A DNA stretch of 64,000 nt from the NCBI RefSeq assembly GCF_003313465.1, contig NZ_KZ845663.1, positions 543,911 to 607,910 on the forward strand, written 5' to 3'. Positions 1 through 8,959 of this stretch are shown here, piece by piece. The position numbers and the translations under genes are program-made. How positions within the stretch are numbered: position 1 is the stretch's first letter; every line of letters starts with the position of its first letter. The stretch comes from Thermoflavimicrobium daqui (GTDB taxonomy: Bacteria > Bacillota > Bacilli > Thermoactinomycetales > Thermoactinomycetaceae). Below the pieces are notes generated by a model, which saw only the letters and a program-made list of their open reading frames with translations, ran no database searches and was not told the DNA's origin.

Positions 1-347
1 GCCTCCATATGAAAAACATTATGAAATTTCACCCGGTGATAATAAATATCTTCAATTAAATCTTCCCGCTTTTTTCCAAGGGGGTAAACCAAATCTTCTA
101 CGATACGTAGTAGTAACTGACCATGTCCCATCTCATCTTGGACTTTGGCCATGATCGCTAATTTACGACGTAAACTCGGCGCTTTCGGAACCCATTCCTT
201 CTCTGGATAAGCTCCCATAATTTCACTAACTGCATGCATATGAATGAGTTTAATAAGGAGTTGTCTATATTCATCAGGCATCCAATCTGTAGCTTCGATT
301 TTTTCACCCTGTTTGATCCGTTTCATAAACATTTCTTCCTGATTCAA
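1..347 (-). CDS. paaA: 1,2-phenylacetyl-CoA epoxidase catalytic subunit PaaA, 5' part only
   Basis: The first 115 codons of a minus-strand gene that runs off the left edge. The visible protein has the PaaA pattern: a KQGE..DWMPDEYR N terminus, then SEIMG (Glu42) and VQDEMGHG (Glu72, His75), which are the first carboxylate and the ExxH ligands of a ferritin-like di-iron centre. PaaA, with PaaB-E, oxidises the aromatic ring of phenylacetyl-CoA in aerobic phenylacetate degradation. The TTG start at 347 is chosen because AGGAGGGG lies 7 bases upstream; in-frame ATGs at 332 and 326 are alternatives. The start overlaps the last 44 bases of the upstream tetR gene, so the two are translated from one transcript. 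The rest of the paa operon should lie to the left, outside the window. Confidence 0.87.
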   Translation of the reverse strand, partial: MNQEEMFMKRIKQGEKIEATDWMPDEYRQLLIKLIHMHAVSEIMGAYPEKEWVPKAPSLRRKLAIMAKVQDEMGHGQLLLRIVEDLVYPLGKKREDLIEDIYYHRVKFHNVFHME

Positions 348-936
348 AATGAATCCCCTCCTTTTGGCCTAAAAAGCCATAGAGTAGAATCGTCATAAAC
401 CGATCTACTATCTCATCAACCGATAACTTTCCATCTGGCTTGTACCATTGATATAGCCAGTTACCAACCGATAAGAGTAATAAACGAGCAAATTTACCAT
501 CCAAGTCATGAAGTTCACCCGATTGGATACCTTCAAGCAAAATCTGCTTCCACATTAACTCATATTGATCTCGCTTTTTTTGGATTTGCTTACGACGTTC
601 ACCTGTTAGTGCTTTCCACTCATGAAAAAAGACCGTAGCAGCTTCGATATTCTCTGCGACTACTTGGATATGTGCTCGTAAAGCAAGCCTTAGCTTTTCA
701 GCTGCGGATTTCTCACTATTTACCACTTGCTGTAGGGATTGTAAAAATGATTGTGCTCCACGATCTGTAATTTCATAAAGTAAATCTTCTTTTGACCGAA
801 TATGTGTGTATAAACTTCCAGCCAATATACCACAAGCTTCGGAAATATCACGCATGGTAGTTCCGTGATAGCCTTTTTGACTAAATAGATGACAAGCAGT
901 AGTTAGGATCTCTTCCTTCCTTTTAACTTTTCCCAT
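304..936 (-). CDS. TetR/AcrR-family repressor of the paa genes
   Basis: A 210-residue one-component regulator. Residues 6-52 form the TetR helix-turn-helix (KEEILTTACHLFSQKGYHGT, TMRDISEACGILAGSLYTHI); the rest is a helical ligand-binding domain of normal length for the family. It is first in a transcript whose next gene is paaA, and the reading frames overlap, so it most likely controls phenylacetate catabolism and responds to phenylacetyl-CoA or another acyl-CoA. Established examples of TetR-type PaaR exist in Thermus and Bacillus; equivalence here is inference. The ATG at 936 follows GAGGAATG. An inverted repeat suited to a TetR dimer lies 21 bases upstream of the start. Confidence 0.82.
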   Translation of the reverse strand: MGKVKRKEEILTTACHLFSQKGYHGTTMRDISEACGILAGSLYTHIRSKEDLLYEITDRGAQSFLQSLQQVVNSEKSAAEKLRLALRAHIQVVAENIEAATVFFHEWKALTGERRKQIQKKRDQYELMWKQILLEGIQSGELHDLDGKFARLLLLSVGNWLYQWYKPDGKLSVDEIVDRFMTILLYGFLGQKEGIHFESGRNVYETDQTG

Positions 937-956
937 TTTTCATTCCTCTTCTATAG

Positions 957-978
957 AAAACAAGCGCCCGTTTGTTTT
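957..978. promoter_or_regulatory. Probable TetR operator (22-bp inverted repeat)
   Basis: The half-sites AAAACAAGCGC and CCGTTTGTTTT form a near-perfect inverted repeat centred between 967 and 968, with one G-T mismatch and a mismatched centre. It sits just upstream of the tetR-paaA start, where an autoregulatory operator is expected. The CG-containing core flanked by A/T resembles acyl-CoA-responsive TetR sites in general form. Confidence 0.6.
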
Positions 979-1306
979 TATAATAAAAAATAGTATGAAT
1001 ATATGTCAATCACTATATCATCCGTTTTTTTGAATAATTCTTTCATATATTATTCTCTTCTTTGTATTTTCTTTTAATATCTACCATTTAAAAAAGTACA
1101 ACCTATTCAAGCTAATATAATCGATAGCATCAACCTTCTGTCAAACAATCTAGTAGCGGTTGAAAACACAATATAATTACGGAATTTCGGGTATCTAGCA
1201 GAATAACTGCTATTTTCCCTCTTCTGTCCAGTTGTCAGTTTTTTTACATATCGTTTACAATTAAGTAACAAAAGTATTTCAAACACATCATAAGGGGGTT
1301 TCATCT
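979..1306. other. AT-rich divergent intergenic region
   Basis: About 330 bases between the divergent tetR and methyltransferase genes. It must hold promoters in both directions, but I see no clear -35/-10 pair, hairpin or conserved RNA. A 65-codon antisense frame inside it lacks a ribosome binding site and is not believed. Confidence 0.4.
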
Positions 1307-2146
1307 ATGACGTTCAACAAACTGGTACTTGAACAATATCAAGATCCACAACGATTACAAACTCGTGCAGAATATCATCAAAAGTACGGTTTAGCTCCCA
1401 CATCCCTAATCGATTGGGTTTTGAATCAACTTCCTCTTCGCGGTGATGAAAAGGTTCTTGATGCTGGGTGTGGGACCGGATCTTTTCTTTTTCCCCTCGC
1501 TAAACGATTACCAAAAGGTGAGATCATTGGGATTGATCTCGTCCCTGAAATGATTACATATATTAAGGAAAAGCTTAGCCCCAACTCCAACATCCAAGTA
1601 CAACAAGCAGATATCATAAACTTACCTTTTGCTGATGAAACATTTGACATCGTTATGGCTAACTTTGTCTTATTTCATATTGAAGATATTTTCGCTGCCA
1701 TTGCAGAATGTAAACGTGTTTTAAAATCAGGAGGACTGGCTGTATTTGCCACCAATAGTATACATAACCGTGGGAGGTTAGAATCTATTCATCGTGCAGC
1801 ACAACGCGAACTCAGTTTTCCCGAAGAAGTCATCCACTTCCCTTCACCATTCAAACGTTTTTCTATCGAAGGAGGAGGAGATTATCTTAGCCATCACTTT
1901 TCATGGTTTGAAGTCCATACACTCTATAACCAGTATGTAGTGCCAGAGACCGAAGCTGTCTTAGCATATTACACCTCAGGAATGATCGATTGGGCACTTA
2001 AAAACAAAAATATCCAAGTTCCTGCTTCTAGGTTAGAGCAACTTCGTCAACTCGTTGCTGAAAAAGTTGAACAAATCATTCATGAAGAGGGAGGTTTTCG
2101 GGAAAGTCAACTAAGTGGCTTTTTCTTAGCACATAAGAGTGAATAA
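1307..2146 (+). CDS. Class I SAM-dependent methyltransferase
   Basis: A 279-residue soluble methyltransferase of the Methyltransf_11/25 type. Motif I is VLDAGCGTGSF (about residues 49-59), followed by the acidic end of strand 2 (IIGIDL) and a QADIINLPFADETFD motif II/III region; motif IV is near IVMANFVLFHI. Substrate cannot be read from sequence: UbiE/COQ5-like and small-molecule methyltransferases share this layout. The ATG at 1307 follows AAGGGGG with good spacing. It is probably monocistronic or followed by the HAD gene 38 bases downstream on the same strand. Confidence 0.8.
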   Translation: MTFNKLVLEQYQDPQRLQTRAEYHQKYGLAPTSLIDWVLNQLPLRGDEKVLDAGCGTGSFLFPLAKRLPKGEIIGIDLVPEMITYIKEKLSPNSNIQVQQADIINLPFADETFDIVMANFVLFHIEDIFAAIAECKRVLKSGGLAVFATNSIHNRGRLESIHRAAQRELSFPEEVIHFPSPFKRFSIEGGGDYLSHHFSWFEVHTLYNQYVVPETEAVLAYYTSGMIDWALKNKNIQVPASRLEQLRQLVAEKVEQIIHEEGGFRESQLSGFFLAHKSE

Positions 2147-2184
2147 CAGTTTGAAACTAGCTATTAAATTTATAAAAAGAAAGG

Positions 2185-2847
2185 GTGTTTAGGATAAAGA
2201 TTCAAACAGTCATTTTTGATTTTGATGGTACGCTCGCTGATACTCTGCCCTTGGTTTTTTATGCATTTCAAAGGGTCTTTAAGGAGTATGAACAAAGAAA
2301 TGTTACACCTGAAGATATAATAAAGATGTTCGGTCCCTCTGAAGTAGAAATCATTCAAAATAATATTTCCGATCATGAGAAAATTGAGGATGCTATCCAT
2401 AGTTTTTATCAGTATTATATGGACCATCATCGTCATCTAGTCAAACACTCGCAAGAAATCTTAGATTTACTTCATTATTTGAAAGCAAAAGATATGAACC
2501 TTGCTATTGTCACTGGAAAAGCGAGAAAGAGTCTGGATATCTCTCTTCAAACATTAAAAATGGATTCATTCTTTGACGTAGTAATCACCGCCGATGATCT
2601 CAATTACCCTAAGCCTCACCCAGAGGGGATTTTAAAAGTATTAGAAACACTTAAAGCAGATAAGAATCATACTCTATTTATCGGAGACAGTCTTGCAGAT
2701 ATTGAAGCTGGGAAACGTGCAGGTGTTTATACAATAGCTGTTCAGTGGCTTTCAACCCCACAAACCAGAGAATTTGCGATCCAACCACATCAGCTCTTTT
2801 ATCATATTAATGAATTCATTGAGTTTATTGACAGGCTAGGTTACTAA
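2185..2847 (+). CDS. HAD-superfamily phosphatase (PpaX/Gph-like)
   Basis: A 220-residue haloacid-dehalogenase hydrolase. Motif I is FDFDGTLADT (Asp12 nucleophile, Asp14 acid/base), motif II contains the Thr of IVTGKARKS, motif III the Lys of YPKPHPE, and motif IV is FIGDSLADIEAGKRAG. An alpha-helical cap between motifs I and II and the length match the PpaX/phosphoglycolate phosphatase group. The GTG start at 2185 leaves only seven residues before motif I, but the purine-rich AAAGAAAGG lies almost against it, so the exact start is uncertain. A strong terminator follows. Confidence 0.8.
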   Translation: MFRIKIQTVIFDFDGTLADTLPLVFYAFQRVFKEYEQRNVTPEDIIKMFGPSEVEIIQNNISDHEKIEDAIHSFYQYYMDHHRHLVKHSQEILDLLHYLKAKDMNLAIVTGKARKSLDISLQTLKMDSFFDVVITADDLNYPKPHPEGILKVLETLKADKNHTLFIGDSLADIEAGKRAGVYTIAVQWLSTPQTREFAIQPHQLFYHINEFIEFIDRLGY

Positions 2848-2881
2848 TCTAGTGCCAACCTCTATTGATAAATAAAAGACT

Positions 2882-2920
2882 AAAAAAACGAAGGAGATCA
2901 TTTAGCTCCTTCGTTTTTTT
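2882..2920 (+). terminator. Rho-independent terminator after the HAD gene
   Basis: An A-run, the stem AACGAAGGAG pairing with CTCCTTCGTT, a short loop, and seven T residues. The flanking A-run means it could also stop minus-strand transcription, but no gene needs that here. Confidence 0.9.
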
Positions 2921-3240
2921 AATAATTAGGATGATAATATCCAATCTGCTTAAATACTTTTTAGAGAAATCTTAACAGTAGATTAATTTTATAAAAATAA
3001 CCTTGAGTACTTGTTTAGTTACCCTTAATATAAAAGAGCGTACTAAAATCTTAGTAAAAACATTTCCCAACTGTAATCACGAATATCAACGGAGGGTTTA
3101 GAAAGGGAATATCATAAAACATTTTAGTGTAATTTTAATAAAACTAACACATCCCTTTAAAGTGTTAGTTTTCTGAATACCCATTTTTACATCTCAAATA
3201 AAGAATGAACTCTTCTTTGTCACCAAGGAGTTGACGAATC
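2921..3240. other. Intergenic region with an 11-bp inverted repeat
   Basis: About 320 bases before the membrane-protein gene. Besides AT-rich DNA it holds a perfect inverted repeat, AAAACTAACAC (3140-3150) and GTGTTAGTTTT (3162-3172), with an 11-base loop. It may be a weak terminator or a leader hairpin for the gene at 3241. No other feature is seen. Confidence 0.5.
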
Positions 3241-3855
3241 ATGTTTGAATTTTTTTCGAATTATCGCTTTGCTTTTTTGATTGGTGCTGAAGTCACATTT
3301 TGGATTTTGATCACGTCATTTTTCGCACTCCGTTATCTATTCCGATTTGAAAAAGCAAGTATCTTAGCCATACCACTTATATTAGCCAATGAATTGTTTA
3401 TTGCTTTTCTAGGCTATATTGATTACAAAATCACAGGTCAGTTTTCCCGTTTTCAGATTATAGTGATTATCATTCTGATCTATAGTTTGACTTATGGAAA
3501 AAAAGACTTCAAACGGCTTGATCATTTTATAAAAAGGAAAATAGCAAAGTGGCGTGGGGAGCCAATCCCATCTGAGTTAGAAGAAGTAAAATTATATGGA
3601 TGGGCTCATACCAAGTCGGAACTAAAACAATGGTGTATTCACCTACTTGTATACATTACCGTCCATATTATTTTTATCTTTACATTTGGCTTAAATACAG
3701 AAGTGCTTCATGATCTTTCATCTGCATTAGAAAAAGGTCAATTGTTTAAAAATGAAAGTATAACCTCACTAAGCTATGTTTGGAGTATTATCTTCGTAAT
3801 TGATACAATTATTACTCTTTCTTATGTCATTTCTCCCAAAAAGAAGAAAGCTTAA
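3241..3855 (+). CDS. Integral membrane protein of unknown function
   Basis: A 204-residue protein with about five hydrophobic segments: roughly residues 10-32, 40-58, 70-86, 130-150 and 178-196. Between the third and fourth is a basic cytoplasmic stretch (KKDFKRLDHFIKRKIAKWRG). It ends in a lysine tail. There is no signal peptidase site and no recognisable catalytic motif. The ATG at 3241 follows CAAGGAG at good spacing. I do not recognise a named family; the layout is that of small conserved membrane proteins of Bacillales. Confidence 0.7.
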   Translation: MFEFFSNYRFAFLIGAEVTFWILITSFFALRYLFRFEKASILAIPLILANELFIAFLGYIDYKITGQFSRFQIIVIIILIYSLTYGKKDFKRLDHFIKRKIAKWRGEPIPSELEEVKLYGWAHTKSELKQWCIHLLVYITVHIIFIFTFGLNTEVLHDLSSALEKGQLFKNESITSLSYVWSIIFVIDTIITLSYVISPKKKKA

Positions 3856-3975
3856 TTTCTTAAAAAAGAATAGAAGCCAATTGCTTATCCGGGCCTTTTT
3901 ATATCTTCCTTAATCTCTGGGCGATATACTATATATAAGGCCTATTTTTTAGCTTTAATTTAATAAATTCTCTAA

Positions 3976-4143
3976 ACTTGTCTCTTAAAGACTTCAATTC
4001 CTCACGGTTTAAATAACGATCCTGTCTTTGTACGATTCATTATAGAAGCAATGATCCAACGTCCATTTCACATCACTTCATTATATGCCAAAAGCTATGA
4101 AAATATTAAAATCGATATACAAGGAAAACTCCTAGGATATTAA
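3976..4143 (+). pseudogene. Open-frame gene remnant without a start
   Basis: A 55-codon open frame ends at a TAA at 4141-4143, reads like real protein (FVRFIIEAMIQRPFHITSLY, then ENIKIDIQGKLLGY), and has codon use like its neighbours. There is no start codon before an internal ATG and no ribosome binding site. It looks like the 3' end of a decayed gene. The rest of 3856-4433 shows only AT-rich DNA and a possible promoter, TTGAAC at 4290 with TATACA 16 bases downstream, serving the next gene. Confidence 0.35.
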
Positions 4144-4433
4144 AATAATTCAATACAAATTGAAAATGTTAAAATCCTTTTCCATAATAAAAATATGTTA
4201 AACTACCAAAAAACTTAAGACCCTTATTTTAGGGACATGAGGCTAATATTTTTTCCATTATATATAGAATATTTCTCCACATATAAACGTTGAACTATGT
4301 TAGAATAAAATTATACAATTCATTCAATTTACACGCTTTCTATCTGTTTCATAAATAAAAGCGTTTCGCTAAATTCCAGCATGATCTATTTTTAACCAAA
4401 ATATTGCTATATGCTCTTGAGGAGTAGATTCAT

Positions 4434-5327
4434 ATGACTCGATCCTCTTTTCCTACTAATTATGATTCCACAAAGATAGACTTAATAAAAAATCATCCTT
4501 TACAAAATTCTTTACTTAAAAAGTTTTTAACGAAACCAAAAATCACTAACTACTATTCTTTTATAAAAGTGAACAACCTTTTTTATAGTAAAACAGAATT
4601 AATAGAACAGATACGTTTATTAAATCGAGCAAAACGATTTGATTATTTGGATCTTTCGCCCCTACCAATGGGTTATCAAATTCAATTTGAGTACCATGCC
4701 ATCAAGCGTTGGAATGAACGGATTTCCACCCCCATTTTACCTCAACAGTTACAACTCCTACTTCAACAAATTTACTTTATGGGGCGAATCAAAATATCCA
4801 AAGATGGTTGGGGTTTTATTGATCAAGATATTCTACTTGGCTATCGATGTAAAAAAGACACATTTATTATTCAAACATTTCTAGGACGAACCTCTCTAGT
4901 TCCTCATTTAGCAAACTATCCCTCCTTATTACGGTTTAATCAAATACAAAAAGATCGAATCAATCTTCGTATTCCTACACGGATACTTCATAGACAAAAA
5001 CTCCCACTAATTCCTAGAGAAATTCTATGCTTTCAAGGTGATTATCAAAAATATCAACTTGAAGAATACACTTATCACAATAACCATCAAACTAATGGGA
5101 CATTATATCTTATAACCATCAAACCATTAAAAAAAGATTTTCAGACACCTCCTATCCGAAAAATTATCGATATCGACAATCCTTATATTCCAATGCTCAC
5201 ACGAAAAATTCTTTATATCCTTTATAAAAAAGGTCATAAGGATTTTATCTCCCGACATGTTATTTTTAATAAACCGGAAAAAGTGGGGAGACTATTAGCA
5301 AAGTCTTCAAGCTTTTTTCTCAAATAA
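4434..5327 (+). CDS. Orphan basic protein of unknown function
   Basis: A 297-residue, strongly basic, soluble protein with no signal peptide or membrane segment. I do not recognise it. The centre (about residues 85-150) contains EYHAIKRWNERIS and later DQDILLGYRCKKDTFIIQTFLGRTS; the His-x(3)-Arg-x(3)-Arg pattern followed by beta-strand-like sequence recalls DUF4258/RelE-fold proteins, but this is only a resemblance. The C terminus has a second Lys/Arg-rich patch that could bind nucleic acid. The ATG at 4434 follows TTGAGGAG. Its A+T content is above that of its neighbours and the gene stands alone between a decayed gene and a terminator hairpin. Confidence 0.65.
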   Translation: MTRSSFPTNYDSTKIDLIKNHPLQNSLLKKFLTKPKITNYYSFIKVNNLFYSKTELIEQIRLLNRAKRFDYLDLSPLPMGYQIQFEYHAIKRWNERISTPILPQQLQLLLQQIYFMGRIKISKDGWGFIDQDILLGYRCKKDTFIIQTFLGRTSLVPHLANYPSLLRFNQIQKDRINLRIPTRILHRQKLPLIPREILCFQGDYQKYQLEEYTYHNNHQTNGTLYLITIKPLKKDFQTPPIRKIIDIDNPYIPMLTRKILYILYKKGHKDFISRHVIFNKPEKVGRLLAKSSSFFLK

Positions 5328-5356
5328 TCCAGTATCTAAATAGGATACTGGATTAT
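5324..5356 (+). terminator. 13-bp perfect hairpin at the stop codon of the orphan gene
   Basis: ATAATCCAGTATC pairs exactly with GATACTGGATTAT across a 7-base loop, and the stem starts at the stop codon itself. There is no long T-run, so it may act as a terminator or as an mRNA 3'-end stabiliser. Confidence 0.65.
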
Positions 5357-5502
5357 AACTGATGGTATAACTCGGTTTTCTAATTCCAAAACGATTTTCT
5401 TATAAACAACAAGCAAAAGAAAACCACTATATACACAAAACTTTATCTACAAACTGAAATCTCCCTTCAGCAGGGAGGTTTCTAATGATTTCTCTTTTTT
5501 CT

Positions 5503-6429
5503 TTACTTCAATACAAATGCTTGTCCATGTTTCTTTAAAGCAATTTGATCTGCTTGATCTCCAGCTACTTGGATAAGCCGTTCCATTGGTTCAAGGACAG
5601 GTTCATACGATAAGACAAATGTGTCCCAATGAATAGGAACCAACCACTTAGCTCCAGTATCTAAAAACATTTTCCAGGCCTGCTCAGGTGTACAATGGGC
5701 CCATTGAAATGATTCAGGTGTATAGGCGCCTATCGGCATAAAGGTGATATCAATATCTCCTTCTTCTCTAAGTTGACTAAACTTTGGTGTATAAGCAGTA
5801 TCTCCTGGAAAAAAAAGTCGTACACCTTTACGTTCGATTAAGTATCCTGTATAACTAAAGCTTCGGTTCCATGGATAGCGATGACCCCAATGTCGAACGG
5901 GAACTCCCTTTATTTTTACTTGTTCGTCAACTTCAAAAGTATTTTCATCTGCCATCTCAAGTATTTGCCCAAAAGGCATTTTTCGGAGCAAACGTGCAGT
6001 TCCTTTTGGGATAATCACCTTTGTTTCTGGTCGTGCTAGTTTCCGAAGTGTGGGAATATCAAAATGATCCATATGTGCATGTGAAAGTAAGATTAAATCG
6101 ATTTTTCCAATCTCCTCAAGCGATACTGCTGGATCAATATGTCGTTTGGGACCGATAATCCATCGATCCCCAGACCCAATTCGAATTCCTACTCGCTTTG
6201 CAAATACAGGATCTGTTAAAATTGTATAGCCATAAATATTCATTAAAACTGTTGAATGCCCTACCCAACCGACAGTTACTTCATCGTTTTTCCATTCTTT
6301 TGGGGTCATCTTTACTTCTAACTCTTTAAAAGAAGGTCTTGGTCTTTTTAGAACCCAGTAAAGATAATAAGCAATTCCTAACAGCAGAGCTATCAGTATA
6401 ACCCCTATAATGATCACAATTGTACTCAT
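5503..6429 (-). CDS. Membrane-anchored metallo-beta-lactamase-fold hydrolase (NAPE-PLD/UlaG-like)
   Basis: A 308-residue protein with one N-terminal transmembrane helix (about residues 5-27) followed by a metallo-beta-lactamase domain. Metal ligands are in LSHAHMDHFD (about 117-122), RHWGHRYPW, FFPGDT and the final PIHWDTF. This arrangement matches the NAPE-PLD-like/RomA group of cell-associated lactamase-fold hydrolases, which act on phosphodiester or lactone substrates; the substrate is unknown. The ATG at 6429 is preferred over an in-frame TTG at 6435; no strong ribosome binding site precedes either, and an in-frame stop lies just upstream. It is divergent from rnz. Confidence 0.82.
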   Translation of the reverse strand: MSTIVIIIGVILIALLLGIAYYLYWVLKRPRPSFKELEVKMTPKEWKNDEVTVGWVGHSTVLMNIYGYTILTDPVFAKRVGIRIGSGDRWIIGPKRHIDPAVSLEEIGKIDLILLSHAHMDHFDIPTLRKLARPETKVIIPKGTARLLRKMPFGQILEMADENTFEVDEQVKIKGVPVRHWGHRYPWNRSFSYTGYLIERKGVRLFFPGDTAYTPKFSQLREEGDIDITFMPIGAYTPESFQWAHCTPEQAWKMFLDTGAKWLVPIHWDTFVLSYEPVLEPMERLIQVAGDQADQIALKKHGQAFVLK

Positions 6430-6661
6430 GTTCAAGTTATAATCTCAATGCCCCTTTAAAATAGAATTTATATCAATAAGCGAAAACACAAACAAATCAA
6501 ATCAATCAAAACATAGCATATTTCTTTTTGGAAATCCATTCTTTCATTTATAGAATGTTGAAGGGTTTTTAAATAATAAATTCAGTATACTTTTATAGTA
6601 TCGGCATGATGAATGGAAGTTATTCCTTACTCTATCATCCAAGAAAAGGTGATGTATTAAA

Positions 6662-7579
6662 ATGGAATATATTTTTTTAGGTACAGGAGCTGGAATCCCT
6701 TCAACTACACGCAATGTTTCCTCAGCTGCTTTAGTCCTACCTGAATATCAAGGTGAGACTTGGCTTTTTGATTGTGGAGAAGCAACACAACACCAGATTC
6801 TCACGACATCAATTACATTAAGCAAAATACGACGTATCTTTATTACTCATCTTCATGGAGATCATATATTTGGACTCCCAGGAGTCTTAGGAAGTCGCTC
6901 TTTTCAAGGGGCAGAAACTCCTTTGACTATTTATGGACCAAAGGGGATTCTATCTTTTATTGAGATTACATTAAAAACTAGTCAGACTTATCTACGCTAT
7001 CCACTCGAGATTATCGAAATTGAAGACGGTATGGAGATCAAAGTACCACATTTTCGGATTAAGGTTGCCCTACTTGAACATGGCATTCCGTCTTTTGGAT
7101 ATCGGATCGTGGAGGAAGAAAAGCCGGGCTCCTTACAAGTAGATAAACTTAAGGCTTTAGGAATTTCACCAGGTCCCATCTACCAAAAAATTAAAGCTGG
7201 TGAATTAATCACTCTGAACAATGGTACCCAAATCCATGGTGCAGACTTTCTAAATCCCCCTAAAAAAGGAAAAAAGATCACAGTCCTTGGTGATACAAGA
7301 CCAACAGCTAGCTTAAATATGTTAGTGCAAGAAGCGGACTTACTTATTCATGAATCTACTTTCCGCAAAGGGATGGAAGAAAAAGCTAAAAAACATTTTC
7401 ATTCTACGAATATCCATGCAGCACAATTGGCTAAAGATGCGAAGGTCAAAAATCTGATCCTGACTCATTTCAGTGCACGCTTTCTGGAAGAAGAATGTAA
7501 TGAACTCTTATCTGAAGCACGGGAAATATTCCCCCAAACTTGGCTTGCTTATGATGGCTTTTGTTTTACGATCAAGTAG
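6662..7579 (+). CDS. rnz: Ribonuclease Z (tRNA 3'-endonuclease)
   Basis: A 305-residue enzyme that removes 3' trailers from tRNA precursors lacking an encoded CCA. It shows the RNase Z signature: the N-terminal FLGTGAGIPS, the zinc motif THLHGDHIFGLPG (His63, His65, Asp67, His68), ALLEHGIPSFGYR, VLGDTRPTASL and the final LTHFSARF. Length and motif order match the short (RNase ZS) form of Bacillus. The ATG at 6662 follows AAAAGGTGATG. It is monocistronic, divergent from the hydrolase gene and ended by a strong hairpin. Confidence 0.95.
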   Translation: MEYIFLGTGAGIPSTTRNVSSAALVLPEYQGETWLFDCGEATQHQILTTSITLSKIRRIFITHLHGDHIFGLPGVLGSRSFQGAETPLTIYGPKGILSFIEITLKTSQTYLRYPLEIIEIEDGMEIKVPHFRIKVALLEHGIPSFGYRIVEEEKPGSLQVDKLKALGISPGPIYQKIKAGELITLNNGTQIHGADFLNPPKKGKKITVLGDTRPTASLNMLVQEADLLIHESTFRKGMEEKAKKHFHSTNIHAAQLAKDAKVKNLILTHFSARFLEEECNELLSEAREIFPQTWLAYDGFCFTIK

Positions 7580-7586
7580 AAATCAT

Positions 7587-7620
7587 GATCTAGCCATAGT
7601 TATGTTACTATGGCTAGATC
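7587..7620. terminator. 14-bp perfect hairpin between convergent rnz and MFS genes
   Basis: GATCTAGCCATAGT pairs exactly with ACTATGGCTAGATC around a 6-base loop. It lies between two converging genes and probably serves both. Confidence 0.8.
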
Positions 7621-7623
7621 TGA

Positions 7624-8805
7624 TTACATCATGGAAGTAGTTTCTTCTCTTCTATTTTCTGTAGTTGAGCGATAAAAAACAGCTAGTATAACAAAACCTC
7701 CCAAAATGGTAGAAATCAAATAGAATAAGGAACCTCCCCCAAAATATTGAATCAAAAGGCCACCCATATAAGGACCCAGCATGCTTCCTAAACTAAAATG
7801 GATAGAAGCCATTGAATTGGCTTTCGGTAAAGCATGAGCTGGTAATAGATCAGCTAAATAAGAAAGCCCTAACGTAAACAAAGATCCGACAAAACCACCA
7901 ATTAATAAGAATAAAGCAAGAAGTGCATACACTTGATTTCCGAGTAGTGGAATGAGTGCCATACCGACCGATCCAATGATACAAGCTAAAATCAAAACTT
8001 TTTTTCTATCCCAACGATCACTTAAAATTCCAAGAGGAACTTGTAACAAGAGGGCACCATACACAAATGCTGAAATTAAAATGGAAACCCATTCCTTGGA
8101 GATTCCTTCACGCAGTCCATAAATTGGGAAGCTTACCGCCATCCCCGCTTCAAGTAGTCCGTACATCATTGCAGGGCATAATGCAATCAAACCAAGTCGA
8201 TAGATCCACATCATACTGATATTTGTCTCATTCTCTTGACATGATTGCAATCCCCCTCCCAAATCGAGTCGATAAATCAAGAAAATAGCGATTCCCATGA
8301 CTATACCAACCACTAAGAAAGGGACAGCATTTCCCCACTTTAATAAATGAATCCCTTGTGGACCTAATCCAAATCCAACACCATACATTAAACCATATAA
8401 GGAAATCCGCTTCCCACGTTCGGCAGCAGGAGCTGCAAATGTAATCCAGAGCTGTGTAGAATAATGTAGGAGGCTATCTCCCATACCGACCACAAAACGT
8501 AAAAGCGCCCAAATCCAGATATTAGAAAAAAAGGGAATAAATAAAATCGCGATAGTAGCCACTACCAATCCAATTAAAATACTTCTCTTATAACCTATTT
8601 TTCTTACAATCATGGGACAAAAAGGGGTAACAAAAATAATACCTAGATACAGTGCAGACGCACTTAATCCATTTACACTAGAAGGAACCCCTTTTACTTC
8701 TAATAAGGTGCTTAATAAAGGATTTAAAAGTCCTTGGGTAACTCCGGCCACAGCAATAATAAATACCAATATGCGAAATTTGTAGATGGACCATTGTTCC
8801 ACCAT
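7624..8805 (-). CDS. MFS transporter (12 TM)
   Basis: A major facilitator protein of 393 residues with twelve predicted helices. The loop 2-3 motif is present as RKIGYKRS (after CPMIV), and a second-half equivalent as SDRWDRKKVLI. It belongs to the drug/metabolite:H+ antiporter type; the substrate is not predictable. A longer frame opens at 8907, but the ATG at 8805 is preceded by AAAGGAGGAGCCC, a near-perfect ribosome binding site, so the shorter form is chosen. It converges on rnz and is divergent from the small gene at 8960. Confidence 0.85.
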   Translation of the reverse strand: MVEQWSIYKFRILVFIIAVAGVTQGLLNPLLSTLLEVKGVPSSVNGLSASALYLGIIFVTPFCPMIVRKIGYKRSILIGLVVATIAILFIPFFSNIWIWALLRFVVGMGDSLLHYSTQLWITFAAPAAERGKRISLYGLMYGVGFGLGPQGIHLLKWGNAVPFLVVGIVMGIAIFLIYRLDLGGGLQSCQENETNISMMWIYRLGLIALCPAMMYGLLEAGMAVSFPIYGLREGISKEWVSILISAFVYGALLLQVPLGILSDRWDRKKVLILACIIGSVGMALIPLLGNQVYALLALFLLIGGFVGSLFTLGLSYLADLLPAHALPKANSMASIHFSLGSMLGPYMGGLLIQYFGGGSLFYLISTILGGFVILAVFYRSTTENRREETTSMM

Positions 8806-8959
8806 GGGCTCCTCCTTTCGTTTGGTCATTTTTACACAATTATTGTAGCGAGAATCATACAGAAATGTGAAGCTTTTCCTGTCATTTTCCCGTATAAGAA
8901 GTTTCATAAAATATTATATAATAGAAAATAAATATATTCTCTTATTGGAGGGTTAGAAT

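Noticed and set aside
1107-1304. 65-codon minus-strand open frame between tetR and the methyltransferase gene
   Set aside because: No ribosome binding site, no family-like sequence, and it lies in promoter DNA.
8806-8907. N-terminal extension of the MFS transporter at 7624
   Set aside because: A near-perfect ribosome binding site precedes the ATG at 8805; the extension is basic and unlike the family.
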